This document shows positions 1 through 5,776 of a stretch of DNA of 6,328 bases, in pieces (positions within the stretch are counted from its first letter, which is position 1; the number at the start of each line of letters is the position of its first letter). This DNA is from Deltaproteobacteria bacterium (GTDB lineage Bacteria > Myxococcota > Polyangia > Polyangiales > B10-G4), in assembly GCA_019312705.1 (NCBI GenBank), contig JAFDCW010000282.1, forward strand, positions 1-6,328, read 5' to 3'. The notes below the pieces were generated by a model, which worked only from the letters and a program-made list of their open reading frames with translations, was not told the origin of the DNA and made no database searches. The position numbers were made by a program, and so were the translations under genes.

Positions 1-164
1 CGCAGATTGATCGAGGTCAAACGGGGCACGGCCGCGCACCGGCGAAGAACCGAGAGCGCTCGAGGTTCCGGAAATCAGAGCCTAAAATGCTCCCGGGTCA
101 GTGAAACCACGCGATCTCTTCGAGGATCGGCGTTGGCACCACTCGTGATGGGGAGCTGCACCGT
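1..164. other. Upstream noncoding or gene-end region
   Basis: No gene can be supported here. One + frame has a TGA at 8-10 and another a TGA at 102-104, so the tail of an upstream + gene could end at either point, but too few codons are visible to judge. The minus strand has stops in all three frames by about position 75 and shows no convincing start reading out to the left. The stretch 71-110 is visibly more AT-rich than the surrounding coding DNA, which fits an intergenic promoter region for the gene at 165. A GGGGAG at 150-155 lies 9 bases before that gene's ATG and is its likely ribosome binding site. Confidence 0.5.
60..88 (+). promoter_or_regulatory. Weak sigma70-like promoter candidate
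   Basis: TAAAAT at 83-88 differs from TATAAT at one base and stands out in GC-rich DNA. The hexamer 17 bases upstream, TCGAGG at 60-65, matches TTGACA at only three of six positions. It would give a leader of about 70 bases before the ATG at 165. The -10 box is the only real evidence, so this is tentative. Confidence 0.25.
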
Positions 165-1034
165 ATGCGCGTCAAATCACAAGTTGTACCGGTGGTCAGT
201 GCAGGGCTCGTTGCGGTCCTCGCCGGGCTCGGATGTCAGGCGGCGACGGTCACCGGACCCGGTTGGGGCGGCGCCCCGAGGGGGACGGATGCCGGCGAAC
301 CCCCAGCCCCCGTCGATACCCCGGGGCCCATCGACCCGGCCCCCGAGGGCGCAGATCCGGAGCTGGTATTTCTAGAAGAAGTGCTGCCTCTCCTCGACGA
401 CCGCTGCAATGGTTGCCACACGGATGCGGCCCTGGCTCCCGTATTCATCGACCTCGCCGACCCGTACGTCAGCTTCCTCGACAGCGGCGTCGTCGTCGTC
501 GGCGACCCCACCCTGAGCACGATTCTCACCTGGGGCGTGCACCGCGGTCCCGCCTGGCAGCCAGAGGAAGAGGCGGTCGTCGCGGACTGGATCACGCTCG
601 AGGGCTCCGTCGCCGCCGGAGGCGGCGCGGTGGAGCCGGGAGAAGAAGACCCACCCGTGGGTCCTCCGGCACCCGTTGGCGAATACGAGACGACCCCCCA
701 GACGATCGTCGAAGGCGACAACGTCGTCGAGCTCGACGGCGTAGGACTTCCGGGCGCGGAGCTCCGCTTCCTGGCCCAGCGCGTCGCCCTCGGCATGCAC
801 ATGTCACGCATCACCCTCTACGGCGGAGACGACGGTCTCTCCGTCACTCACCCGACCATCGTCACCCATGATGGCGATGGTGCGCGCTCGCCTGACCCGG
901 ACGATCGATTTGCGGCCCTCGAATTGGTCGTCCCCGCAGCCGGCACGGCGATCCTCGCAGAGAACATCTTGCTCGTAGACTTCCCCCTCGACGGCGAGCT
1001 GAGCGTATCCTTCGCGTCGAGGGCGACTCTCTGA
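165..1034 (+). CDS. Lipoprotein with one c-type heme motif and a beta-rich C-terminal domain
   Basis: The 289-residue product begins with a lipoprotein signal: basic MRVK start, hydrophobic core, and lipobox LAGLGC with the acylated Cys at residue 24. A Pro/Gly/Asp-rich linker (about 30-65) follows. Residues 66-150 look like the small cytochrome c domain of myxobacterial and planctomycete lipoproteins: CNGCH at 81-85 binds heme covalently, then comes a VVGDPTLST segment and a closing helix EEEAVVADWI. In that family a Met just before this helix is usually the distal heme ligand. Here the stretch reads HRGPAWQPEEE, with no Met between 86 and 210, so His126 or a Met of the second domain (211, 213) could serve. 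Residues about 176-287 alternate in beta fashion and match no family I can name with certainty. The protein should face the periplasm on a lipid anchor and carry electrons or sense redox state. ATG 165 is chosen for its GGGGAG site 9 bases upstream and the complete signal. The next gene, 64 bases on, makes heme A. Confidence 0.85.
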   Translation: MRVKSQVVPVVSAGLVAVLAGLGCQAATVTGPGWGGAPRGTDAGEPPAPVDTPGPIDPAPEGADPELVFLEEVLPLLDDRCNGCHTDAALAPVFIDLADPYVSFLDSGVVVVGDPTLSTILTWGVHRGPAWQPEEEAVVADWITLEGSVAAGGGAVEPGEEDPPVGPPAPVGEYETTPQTIVEGDNVVELDGVGLPGAELRFLAQRVALGMHMSRITLYGGDDGLSVTHPTIVTHDGDGARSPDPDDRFAALELVVPAAGTAILAENILLVDFPLDGELSVSFASRATL

Positions 1035-1058
1035 CCGGCGCTCGAGCCTCACCTCCAT

Positions 1059-1086
1059 TTGACTCGGAATCTCTGGGGGCTACGGT
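1059..1086 (+). promoter_or_regulatory. Sigma70-like promoter of the heme A synthase gene
   Basis: TTGACT (1059-1064, five of six matches to TTGACA) and TACGGT (1081-1086, TAnnnT) are separated by 16 bases. Transcription would begin near 1093, about six bases before the ATG at 1099, leaving almost no leader. That agrees with the lack of a clear Shine-Dalgarno sequence before this ATG. The promoter would let the synthase be expressed apart from the cytochrome gene upstream. The boxes are seen directly; the activity is inferred. Confidence 0.55.
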
Positions 1087-1097
1087 CCGCTGCCCCC
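1075..1097 (+). repeat. Inverted repeat around the -10 box
   Basis: GGGGGC at 1075-1080 is complementary to GCCCCC at 1092-1097, with an 11-base loop that holds the TACGGT -10 box. The right arm ends one base before the ATG at 1099. It could be an operator half-site pair. In RNA reading through from the cytochrome gene it would form a hairpin next to the start codon. The arms are simple G and C runs, so chance is a real possibility. Confidence 0.35.
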
Positions 1098-1098
1098 G

Positions 1099-2187
1099 AT
1101 GTCGAACGTGGTCGATGGGCCCATCGCGGCCCGCTCCTTCGAAGGAGATCGCTCCCAAAACCTCGCGGGAGTTCGCCGCTGGCTGATCGTGCTCTACCTC
1201 CTGGTCCTCGCCATGGTGGTCATCGGCGGCATCACGCGGCTCTCCGGTTCAGGCCTATCGATGGTCGATTGGCGCCCTCTCATGGGCACCGTGCCCCCGT
1301 TGAACGACGGGCAGTGGGCCGAGGTCTTCACCCAGTACCAGGCCTCGCCCGAGGGGCGCCTCGTCAACGCCGGGGTGAGCCTCGCAGACTTCAAGGCCAT
1401 CTTCTTCTGGGAGTACCTGCACCGCCTCGTCGGACGTCTCATCGGCGTCGTCTTCGCCGTGCCCTTCTTCTATTTCGTCGCCCGTCGCCGAATGAACCGT
1501 GCGCTTTCGGCGCGCACCGGCATCGCCTTCGCCCTCGGCGGCGCCCAGGGGCTGCTCGGCTGGTACATGGTCAAGAGCGGCCTCGTCGACGTTCCCCACG
1601 TGAGCCACTTCCGCCTCGCAGCTCACCTCTTGCTCGCCTTCGGCACGGCCCAGTGGATCCTCTGGATCATCCTCGGCCTTCCCCCGGAGCGCCGTGAAGA
1701 TGCGGTCGGCGGGCCCGCCTCCACCGCGTTTCGCTGGGCCACGGTCGGCTTCATCGCGCTCCTGACGCTCCAAATCCTCTACGGCGCCTTCATGGCCGGG
1801 ACCCACGCCGGCGTCGTCTCGGCGACCTTCCCGGATATGAACGGCAGTTACGGCCCGGGACCGTTCTTCACCGCGCCTACGCTCCTCGACGACTTCATGC
1901 ACCACGCCCCAGCCATCCACTACCTGCACCGGGGCCTCGGCTGGCTGGTCCTCTTCGTCGGCGGAGCCCTGTGGGTCGCCGCGCGACGCCACGGCGAGCC
2001 GGACGCGAGCACTCGGGCCGCCCTCGGCGCCCTCGTCGTCCTGGGCGTTCAGTTCGCGTTGGGCGCCCTCACCGTCGTCCTCCAGGTCGCCTTGTGGGTA
2101 GCCGTGGTCCACCAGGTCGGAGCCTTCGTCGCCCTCTCGGCGGCGACGGTCCTCGCACATCGTGCGTGGGCGCCCCACAGCAGTTGA
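1099..2187 (+). CDS. ctaA: Heme A synthase, COX15/CtaA family
   Basis: This 362-residue membrane protein oxidises the C8 methyl of heme O to a formyl group, giving heme A for aa3-type cytochrome c oxidases. It has about eight hydrophobic helices, near residues 28-48, 99-128, 140-158, 171-193, 211-234, 274-295, 306-328 and 331-354, as expected for the fused two-half fold. The four heme-binding His positions are present: His108 in WEYLHR with the essential Glu at 105, His176 in RLAAHLLLA, His277 in IHYLHR and His338 in VVHQVGA. The family start signature GGITRLSGSGLSMVDW is at 43-58. The length and the long loop before helix 2 fit the alphaproteobacterial/mitochondrial COX15 branch. The protein contains no Cys, so it lacks the extracellular Cys pair of Bacillus CtaA. 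ATG 1099 has no good Shine-Dalgarno sequence but lies just after a promoter. The radical SAM gene follows after 42 bases. No oxidase subunit or heme O synthase gene is in the window. Confidence 0.95.
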   Translation: MSNVVDGPIAARSFEGDRSQNLAGVRRWLIVLYLLVLAMVVIGGITRLSGSGLSMVDWRPLMGTVPPLNDGQWAEVFTQYQASPEGRLVNAGVSLADFKAIFFWEYLHRLVGRLIGVVFAVPFFYFVARRRMNRALSARTGIAFALGGAQGLLGWYMVKSGLVDVPHVSHFRLAAHLLLAFGTAQWILWIILGLPPERREDAVGGPASTAFRWATVGFIALLTLQILYGAFMAGTHAGVVSATFPDMNGSYGPGPFFTAPTLLDDFMHHAPAIHYLHRGLGWLVLFVGGALWVAARRHGEPDASTRAALGALVVLGVQFALGALTVVLQVALWVAVVHQVGAFVALSAATVLAHRAWAPHSS

Positions 2188-2219
2188 TCCAGGACAATCG
2201 CCGCGACCCTGAATCCGAT

Positions 2220-2223
2220 AGGA
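2220..2223 (+). promoter_or_regulatory. Ribosome binding site deciding a GTG start
   Basis: AGGA at 2220-2223 lies six bases before GTG 2230 of the radical SAM gene. The in-frame ATG at 2248 has no comparable site at the right distance, so the GTG is preferred. No promoter is evident in the 42-base gap, which supports co-transcription with the heme A synthase gene. Confidence 0.55.
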
Positions 2224-2229
2224 AACGGC

Positions 2230-3525
2230 GTGCAAAACACGTCTCCCATGGTCCGCCCGAACGACCTCTACCGCCTCCCGTGGTCGCTCAATGACAATGT
2301 TCTCGCCTGGCTCGAGCCGACCAAGCGCTGCAACATCTATTGCGAAGGTTGCTACTCGCGGAACGACCCCAAGAGCGACAAGACGCTCGAACAGGTACGC
2401 GCCGACCTCGACGTCTTCACGGCCAACCGCAAGGTCGACTCGATCTCGATCGCCGGCGGCGACCCTCTAATCTACCCGCACATCGTCGAGACGGTGCGCA
2501 TGATCCGTGAGGACTACGGCAAGAAGCCCGTCGTCAATACCAACGGCGTCGCCCTCGATCAGAAGCTCCTCCGGGAGCTCAAGGCCGCCGGGCTCCATGG
2601 CCTCACCTTCCACGTCGACTCGAGCCAGGGTCGACCCCACTGGAAGAACAAGAACGAACTCGAGCTCCTGCCCCTACGCCTCGAGCTCGCGGAGATGGTC
2701 GCGGCCGAGGGCGGCCTCGGCGTCGCGTTCAACTCCACCGTCTTCCGCCACACGTTGAAGTACGTGCCGGAGCTCGTGAAGTGGTCCCGCAAGCACATCG
2801 ACATCGTGCATTCGATGGTCTTCATCCTCTATCGCACCATGCGCACCGAGGAGTTCGACTTCTACGCCCAGGGCGAAAAAATGCAGGTCGAGTCCGAGCT
2901 CGTCTACAAGGACATGAACGACAACCCCGAGCCGCTGATGGCCCAGGAAATCGTCGACAAGATTCGCGAAGTCGAGCCCGAGTACGACGCGTGCGCCTAC
3001 CTCGGGGGAACCAAGGACCCGAAGAGCCTCAAGTGGCTGCTCGCCGGGCGCCTCGCCTCGACCGACAAGACGTACGGCTACGTCGGCCCCAACTACATGG
3101 AGGCTGTGCAGGTTGGTCACCACGCCATCACCGGCAACTTCCTCGCCTACACCGCGCCCGAGTTGCTCTCGAAGGGGCGCTCGATCATGGCCGGCTTCTC
3201 CGCATTCGACGGTGGCACCCGGAAGGCCCTCGGCAACTACTCCGTCGACCTCGCCAAGCACCCCTTGCGCAAGCCGCCGAAGGTGCACTTCCAGTCCCTG
3301 GCCGTGATCCAGCCCATCGACATGATGGCCGACGGCGAAGCCAACATGTGCGACGGATGCCCGGACATCACGGTGCACGAGGGTGAGCTCATCTGGTCCT
3401 GCCGCCTCGACGAACACCAGCAGTACGGCTGTTTCCTCAAGGCCGCCCCGAAAAACGCATCGCCGACGAACGGTGCTTCGAAGGGCGCCGCCCCGAGCGA
3501 CAAGAGCCTGCCCCAGGTCCGATAG
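2230..3525 (+). CDS. Radical SAM enzyme with a C-terminal cysteine cluster
   Basis: The 431-residue product has the radical SAM signature CNIYCEGC: Cys34, Cys38 and Cys41 (CX3CX2C) hold the [4Fe-4S] cluster that cleaves S-adenosylmethionine. Strand ISIAGGDPL (73-80) supplies the GGD/E motif for SAM binding, and VVNTNG (101-106) and LTFHVDS (125-131) fit later strands of the barrel. The C-terminal part holds CDGCPD (Cys374, Cys377), then Cys391 and Cys401, with Cys255 elsewhere. This spacing could bind an auxiliary Fe-S cluster but does not match the standard SPASM or twitch pattern. Other recognisable blocks are AYLGGTKDPKSLKWL (256-270) and TYGYVGPNYMEAVQ (281-294). The last 25 residues are a Ser/Pro/Ala/Lys tail, probably disordered. 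No signal peptide is seen, so it is cytoplasmic. The reaction is unknown. Its place behind ctaA hints at heme or oxidase maturation, but that rests on position alone. GTG 2230 is the chosen start; ATG 2248 would remove six residues. Confidence 0.9.
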   Translation: MQNTSPMVRPNDLYRLPWSLNDNVLAWLEPTKRCNIYCEGCYSRNDPKSDKTLEQVRADLDVFTANRKVDSISIAGGDPLIYPHIVETVRMIREDYGKKPVVNTNGVALDQKLLRELKAAGLHGLTFHVDSSQGRPHWKNKNELELLPLRLELAEMVAAEGGLGVAFNSTVFRHTLKYVPELVKWSRKHIDIVHSMVFILYRTMRTEEFDFYAQGEKMQVESELVYKDMNDNPEPLMAQEIVDKIREVEPEYDACAYLGGTKDPKSLKWLLAGRLASTDKTYGYVGPNYMEAVQVGHHAITGNFLAYTAPELLSKGRSIMAGFSAFDGGTRKALGNYSVDLAKHPLRKPPKVHFQSLAVIQPIDMMADGEANMCDGCPDITVHEGELIWSCRLDEHQQYGCFLKAAPKNASPTNGASKGAAPSDKSLPQVR

Positions 3526-3538
3526 AACTCAATAGACC

Positions 3539-4579
3539 TCAGGGCGCCGCGGTGCGGCGCCAATCGAAGTCCACCCCGACCGCGGGGTGGTCCGACAGGT
3601 CGTCTCCCGAACCGTCCACGAAGCGTGCGTCTTCCTGCCATAGGGTCGGCGTGAGCTCGAGGTCGGGACCATTGCGGAACATGACCCGGTCGTGGCCGCT
3701 CGGGTCCGGGCAGGAGAGCGTCCGACACGCGTCGGTCAATCCGGCCATCGAAAGAAGCTCGACGACGAGCGCCTCGTCCGCATCCTTCATGTTGGTATCG
3801 CCGGCGACGATCACCGTGGCGCCGGCCGATCGTGTCGCTAGATACGACCTCAGCTGGGTGCTCTGCGCCGCCCGGGCGTCGTAGTCGTCGCTGGATCGGC
3901 CCGCGTCCATGTGCAGATTGTAGACGTGCACCGTCAGCCCCGTCGCGATCTCATGGCTCGCCATGGAGAAACCCTTGCCGGCCAGGCAATCCGTGCCGGA
4001 ACCGAAGATCCCATTGCACTCGTCCCACTGCTGGCGTTCGAAGTCCGCGAAGGGGAAGACCGAGAGGCGTCCGAGGCCATCGCCGATGGTTCGACCGACC
4101 GGGGTCGGTCCCGGCCCGGATGTGTACGTGTGCGTCGCCGCTCCGATCAGGTCGGCGTGGTAGGTGAAGTCCTCCTGGGCGACGACGATGTCGTAGGCGT
4201 TGAGCAGAGGACTGATCAGGGGGGTATTGACGGCCGGGTCGCTCCCGGAGATCACGCCCGGGAGGCCGGCCACATTGTAGGTCAGGAAGCGGAAGGCGCC
4301 GTTTGCAGGCGCCGCCGCGTCCGACGGTGGGGCCGAGTCGGGTAACGACCCCGAGTCGCTCGGCGGACCCGAGTCGCTGGGTGTACCCGAGTCGGCGGGA
4401 GGATCCGCGTCGGAGGGCGGGGCCGAGTCGGGCAGCGGCCCCGAGTCCGGCGTTGCCCCAGCGTCCGAAAGAGAGCTGTCGGCCGAGGCGTCGACGAAAC
4501 CGTCATCGGAACCGCAGGCCACCATCAGGGACATGGAAGTCAGGGCGAGGAGCAGACCGGAAACTGATGGGGTATTCAC
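3539..4579 (-). CDS. Exported lipoprotein with EEP-fold phosphodiesterase domain, sphingomyelinase-like
   Basis: The 346-residue product opens with a hydrophobic signal and lipobox LMVAC (Cys22), then a Pro/Asp/Ser-rich tether to about residue 92, then an endonuclease/exonuclease/phosphatase domain (95-340). Visible active-site motifs are TYNVAGLP with Asn102, VAQED with Glu136 for metal binding, GDGLGRLS (167-173), YNLHMDAG with His223 and Asp225, VAGDTNMK with Asp261 and Asn263, HDRVMFR with Asp297, and LSDHPAV with the Asp330-His331 pair. The set is complete, so the enzyme should be active. GDGL.R.S and NLHMDAG resemble neutral sphingomyelinases and related secreted EEP proteins more than nucleases such as ExoIII. 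The substrate may be a phospholipid, another phosphodiester or extracellular DNA. Cys188/Cys198 and Cys285/Cys290 could form disulfides. The GTG start is forced: an in-frame TAG lies 15 bases upstream. Oddly, the signal has no Lys or Arg before its hydrophobic core. A possible -10 box sits nine bases before the start. Confidence 0.88.
   Translation of the reverse strand: MNTPSVSGLLLALTSMSLMVACGSDDGFVDASADSSLSDAGATPDSGPLPDSAPPSDADPPADSGTPSDSGPPSDSGSLPDSAPPSDAAAPANGAFRFLTYNVAGLPGVISGSDPAVNTPLISPLLNAYDIVVAQEDFTYHADLIGAATHTYTSGPGPTPVGRTIGDGLGRLSVFPFADFERQQWDECNGIFGSGTDCLAGKGFSMASHEIATGLTVHVYNLHMDAGRSSDDYDARAAQSTQLRSYLATRSAGATVIVAGDTNMKDADEALVVELLSMAGLTDACRTLSCPDPSGHDRVMFRNGPDLELTPTLWQEDARFVDGSGDDLSDHPAVGVDFDWRRTAAP
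3543..3561. terminator. GC hairpin at a convergent gene junction
   Basis: GGCGCCGC (3543-3550) and GCGGCGCC (3554-3561) form a perfect 8-base stem with a GGT loop. It starts 17 bases after the stop of the radical SAM gene and lies inside the last codons of the opposing gene. Neither side has a run of T; the minus-strand sequence after it, CTATTGAGTTCTAT, is only mildly T-rich. It may act as a shared terminator or RNA 3'-end block. Part of the stem encodes the Arg-Arg-Thr-Ala-Ala-Pro end of the EEP protein, so codon bias could explain some of it. Confidence 0.45.
4304..4453 (-). repeat. Repetitive linker coding DNA (Pro-Asp-Ser type)
   Basis: Residues 43-92 of the EEP lipoprotein are built from imperfect units such as PDSGP, PDSAPPSDA and PSDSGP. 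On the + strand the core CCGAGTC recurs about six times between roughly 4333 and 4447, mostly 15 to 20 bases apart. The acidic, proline-rich stretch should be an extended tether between lipid anchor and enzyme. The DNA is a likely site of slippage, so its length may vary between strains. Confidence 0.75.
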
Positions 4580-4588
4580 GAGGTTTGG

Positions 4589-4594
4589 ACCCTA
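4589..4594 (-). promoter_or_regulatory. Possible -10 box of the EEP lipoprotein gene
   Basis: Read on the minus strand this is TAGGGT, nine bases before the GTG at 4579. It sits in the same GCTA[G/C]GGTCC context as the -10 box of the heme A synthase gene. A start about seven bases downstream would leave a leader of roughly three bases. I see no convincing -35 box, and there is no good Shine-Dalgarno sequence in the nine bases. The TAG of this box is also the in-frame stop that fixes the start. Confidence 0.35.
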
Positions 4595-4722
4595 GCACGC
4601 ACCGGTCTACCGACGCAGACGCCGTGATTCGCGGGCGCGACGACGGGATCTGAGTCCGATCACCGCCCCAGAAGGGAAGGATCCGTGAGCAACCGCGTAG
4701 GAGGAGTCGAACAGCCCTTTTC

Positions 4723-4726
4723 GGAG
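4723..4726 (+). promoter_or_regulatory. Ribosome binding site deciding the start at 4733
   Basis: GGAG at 4723-4726 is six bases before ATG 4733. A rival in-frame GTG at 4685 has the purine-rich AAGGGAAGGA ending three bases before it, which is rather close. That start would put 16 mostly polar residues ahead of the signal peptide. A full AGGAGG at 4700-4705 has no start codon at a useful distance. The rest of the 153-base divergent gap (4580-4732) shows no clear promoter for the + gene. Confidence 0.5.
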
Positions 4727-4732
4727 CCTCCC

Positions 4733-5755
4733 ATGCCTCGTTTTACCCTCCTCAGTATCTTCTCCCTCGCTCTCATCGCTCTCATCGCAACTGCGGGCTG
4801 TGGCAACAGTCGCCGGGGCGGCGATTCCCGAGGCCGAGGGGCCGACACAGGCGCCTCGACCCCGACCGAAGGGGACGACGGCGGCGTCACGGACCCGGAT
4901 GCGGGGGCTGCAGAAGATGCGGGAGAGGAGGGCACCCCGGACAGCGCCCCGCCGAGGACCTGCACCTCGGACTTCACCGACTGCGACGGCTCTTGCGTCG
5001 ACATCTATACCGACATCGCCCACTGCGGCGGGTGCGGCAACGTCTGCACCGATGAACAATACTGCGAGGAAGGCACGTGCATCGAGCCGGAACCGGGTTG
5101 TGCCTCGCCGCGAACGACCTGCGGTGACTCCTGCGTCGACACTCGGAGCGACCTCGACCACTGCGGCGGGTGCTACAATGGCTGCGGCGACGGCGAAGCC
5201 TGTAGTGGCGGGTCCTGCGTCTCGACCTGCACCCCCTCCTGCAGCGGCGCCGAGTGTGGAGACGACGGGTGCGGCGGGAGCTGCGGGCGCTGCGGCTCGG
5301 ACGAGACCTGCACTCCGAGCCGCTATTGTGAGGCGGTGCCCACCACCGGCGTCGGCGAGAGCTGCGCGACGGCCATGCCGATCACCTCGTCTGCCTCCTT
5401 CACCTTCGCCGGCCACGCCGCGGACCACACACCCTTCAGCTGCGGCACGAGAACCGTGCGCCCCGACGTCGTCTACGTGTACACGGCGCCGTGGGGCGGC
5501 GACGTGACCGTTACCGCCGACAGTGTCAGCGGCGAGGACACCATGCTCGCCGTCTACGACGCCTCGTCGTGCGGTTCGGTCGACGAGGTCATTTGCAACG
5601 ACGATTCGTCCGGCACCGTCGGAGGCGTCGGCTCTACGGTCACGTTCTCCGCGACGAGTGGCCGACGCTACTACTTCGTCGTCGCGCCCTACAGCACGCC
5701 GAGTGCGCCGGCCGAGACGATCACCCTCTCGGTGAGCAGCCCCGCTACTCCGTGA
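4733..5755 (+). CDS. Cysteine-rich lipoprotein with PPC-like C-terminal domain
   Basis: From ATG 4733 the product has 340 residues. MPRFTLL plus a hydrophobic core leads to a lipobox at ATAGC, with Cys23 as the likely lipid anchor; Thr at -3 is slightly unusual. An Asp/Gly/Ala/Glu-rich linker (26-75) follows. Residues 77-162 hold two cysteine-rich repeats of the C..CVD....D..HCGGC...C type common in myxobacterial surface proteins. A third segment (166-199) has CGDDGCGGSCGRCG, also widespread in that group. Residues about 206-336 look like a beta-sandwich of the bacterial pre-peptidase C-terminal (PPC) type: ESCATAMPI, PDVVYVYTAP, GEDTMLAVYDASSC, VICNDDSS and YYFVVAPY appear in the expected order. 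No catalytic domain is attached, so a binding or structural role at the cell surface is more likely than an enzymatic one. The many paired Cys imply folding with disulfides outside the cytoplasm. It is divergent from the EEP lipoprotein, 153 bases away. Confidence 0.85.
   Translation: MPRFTLLSIFSLALIALIATAGCGNSRRGGDSRGRGADTGASTPTEGDDGGVTDPDAGAAEDAGEEGTPDSAPPRTCTSDFTDCDGSCVDIYTDIAHCGGCGNVCTDEQYCEEGTCIEPEPGCASPRTTCGDSCVDTRSDLDHCGGCYNGCGDGEACSGGSCVSTCTPSCSGAECGDDGCGGSCGRCGSDETCTPSRYCEAVPTTGVGESCATAMPITSSASFTFAGHAADHTPFSCGTRTVRPDVVYVYTAPWGGDVTVTADSVSGEDTMLAVYDASSCGSVDEVICNDDSSGTVGGVGSTVTFSATSGRRYYFVVAPYSTPSAPAETITLSVSSPATP
4961..5218 (+). repeat. Two 46-residue cysteine-rich repeats
   Basis: Codons 77-116 (4961-5080) and 123-162 (5099-5218) each encode eight Cys with identical spacing: 77, 84, 88, 98, 101, 105, 111, 116 and the same numbers plus 46. 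The period is 138 bases. Shared residues include the CVD and HCGGC blocks, while residues between Cys have mostly diverged. This points to an old internal duplication held by disulfide pairing. Confidence 0.85.
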
Positions 5756-5776
5756 CGAGTGGCCCAACGGTACCCG

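Noticed and set aside
133..170. TTGGCA as a -35 box for the gene at 165
   Set aside because: No acceptable -10 hexamer lies 15 to 19 bases downstream; the only TA-containing hexamer is the start codon region itself.
7..375. A 122-codon + frame across the upstream region
   Set aside because: Its product has no recognisable feature, it overlaps the start of the cytochrome gene, and the first 160 bases lack coding-like third positions.
649..662. Inverted repeat ACCCAC-CC-GTGGGT inside the cytochrome gene
   Set aside because: It is a short stem in the middle of a Pro-rich linker, with no T-run and no gene boundary; codon composition explains it.
233..871. A 212-codon + frame overlapping the cytochrome gene
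   Set aside because: It is Arg/Pro-rich and shifted from the frame that holds the lipobox and heme motif.
1255..2235. A 326-codon open frame on - opposite ctaA
   Set aside because: It is antisense to an unmistakable membrane protein, its product is charged low-complexity sequence with no family features, and long antisense frames are expected in GC-rich DNA.
2674..3417. A 247-codon open frame on - opposite the radical SAM gene
   Set aside because: It is a shadow of a conserved + gene, with composition explained by the complement of its codons.
3539..3884. A + open frame (3552-3884) after the radical SAM gene as a possible third operon gene
   Set aside because: It lies opposite the catalytic end of the EEP enzyme, whose motifs are intact on the other strand.
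4607..5767. A 386-codon open frame on - opposite the cysteine-rich lipoprotein gene
   Set aside because: The product is Arg/Ala/Gly/Val-rich with no motif, while the + frame has a signal, exact Cys repeats and a recognisable C-terminal domain.
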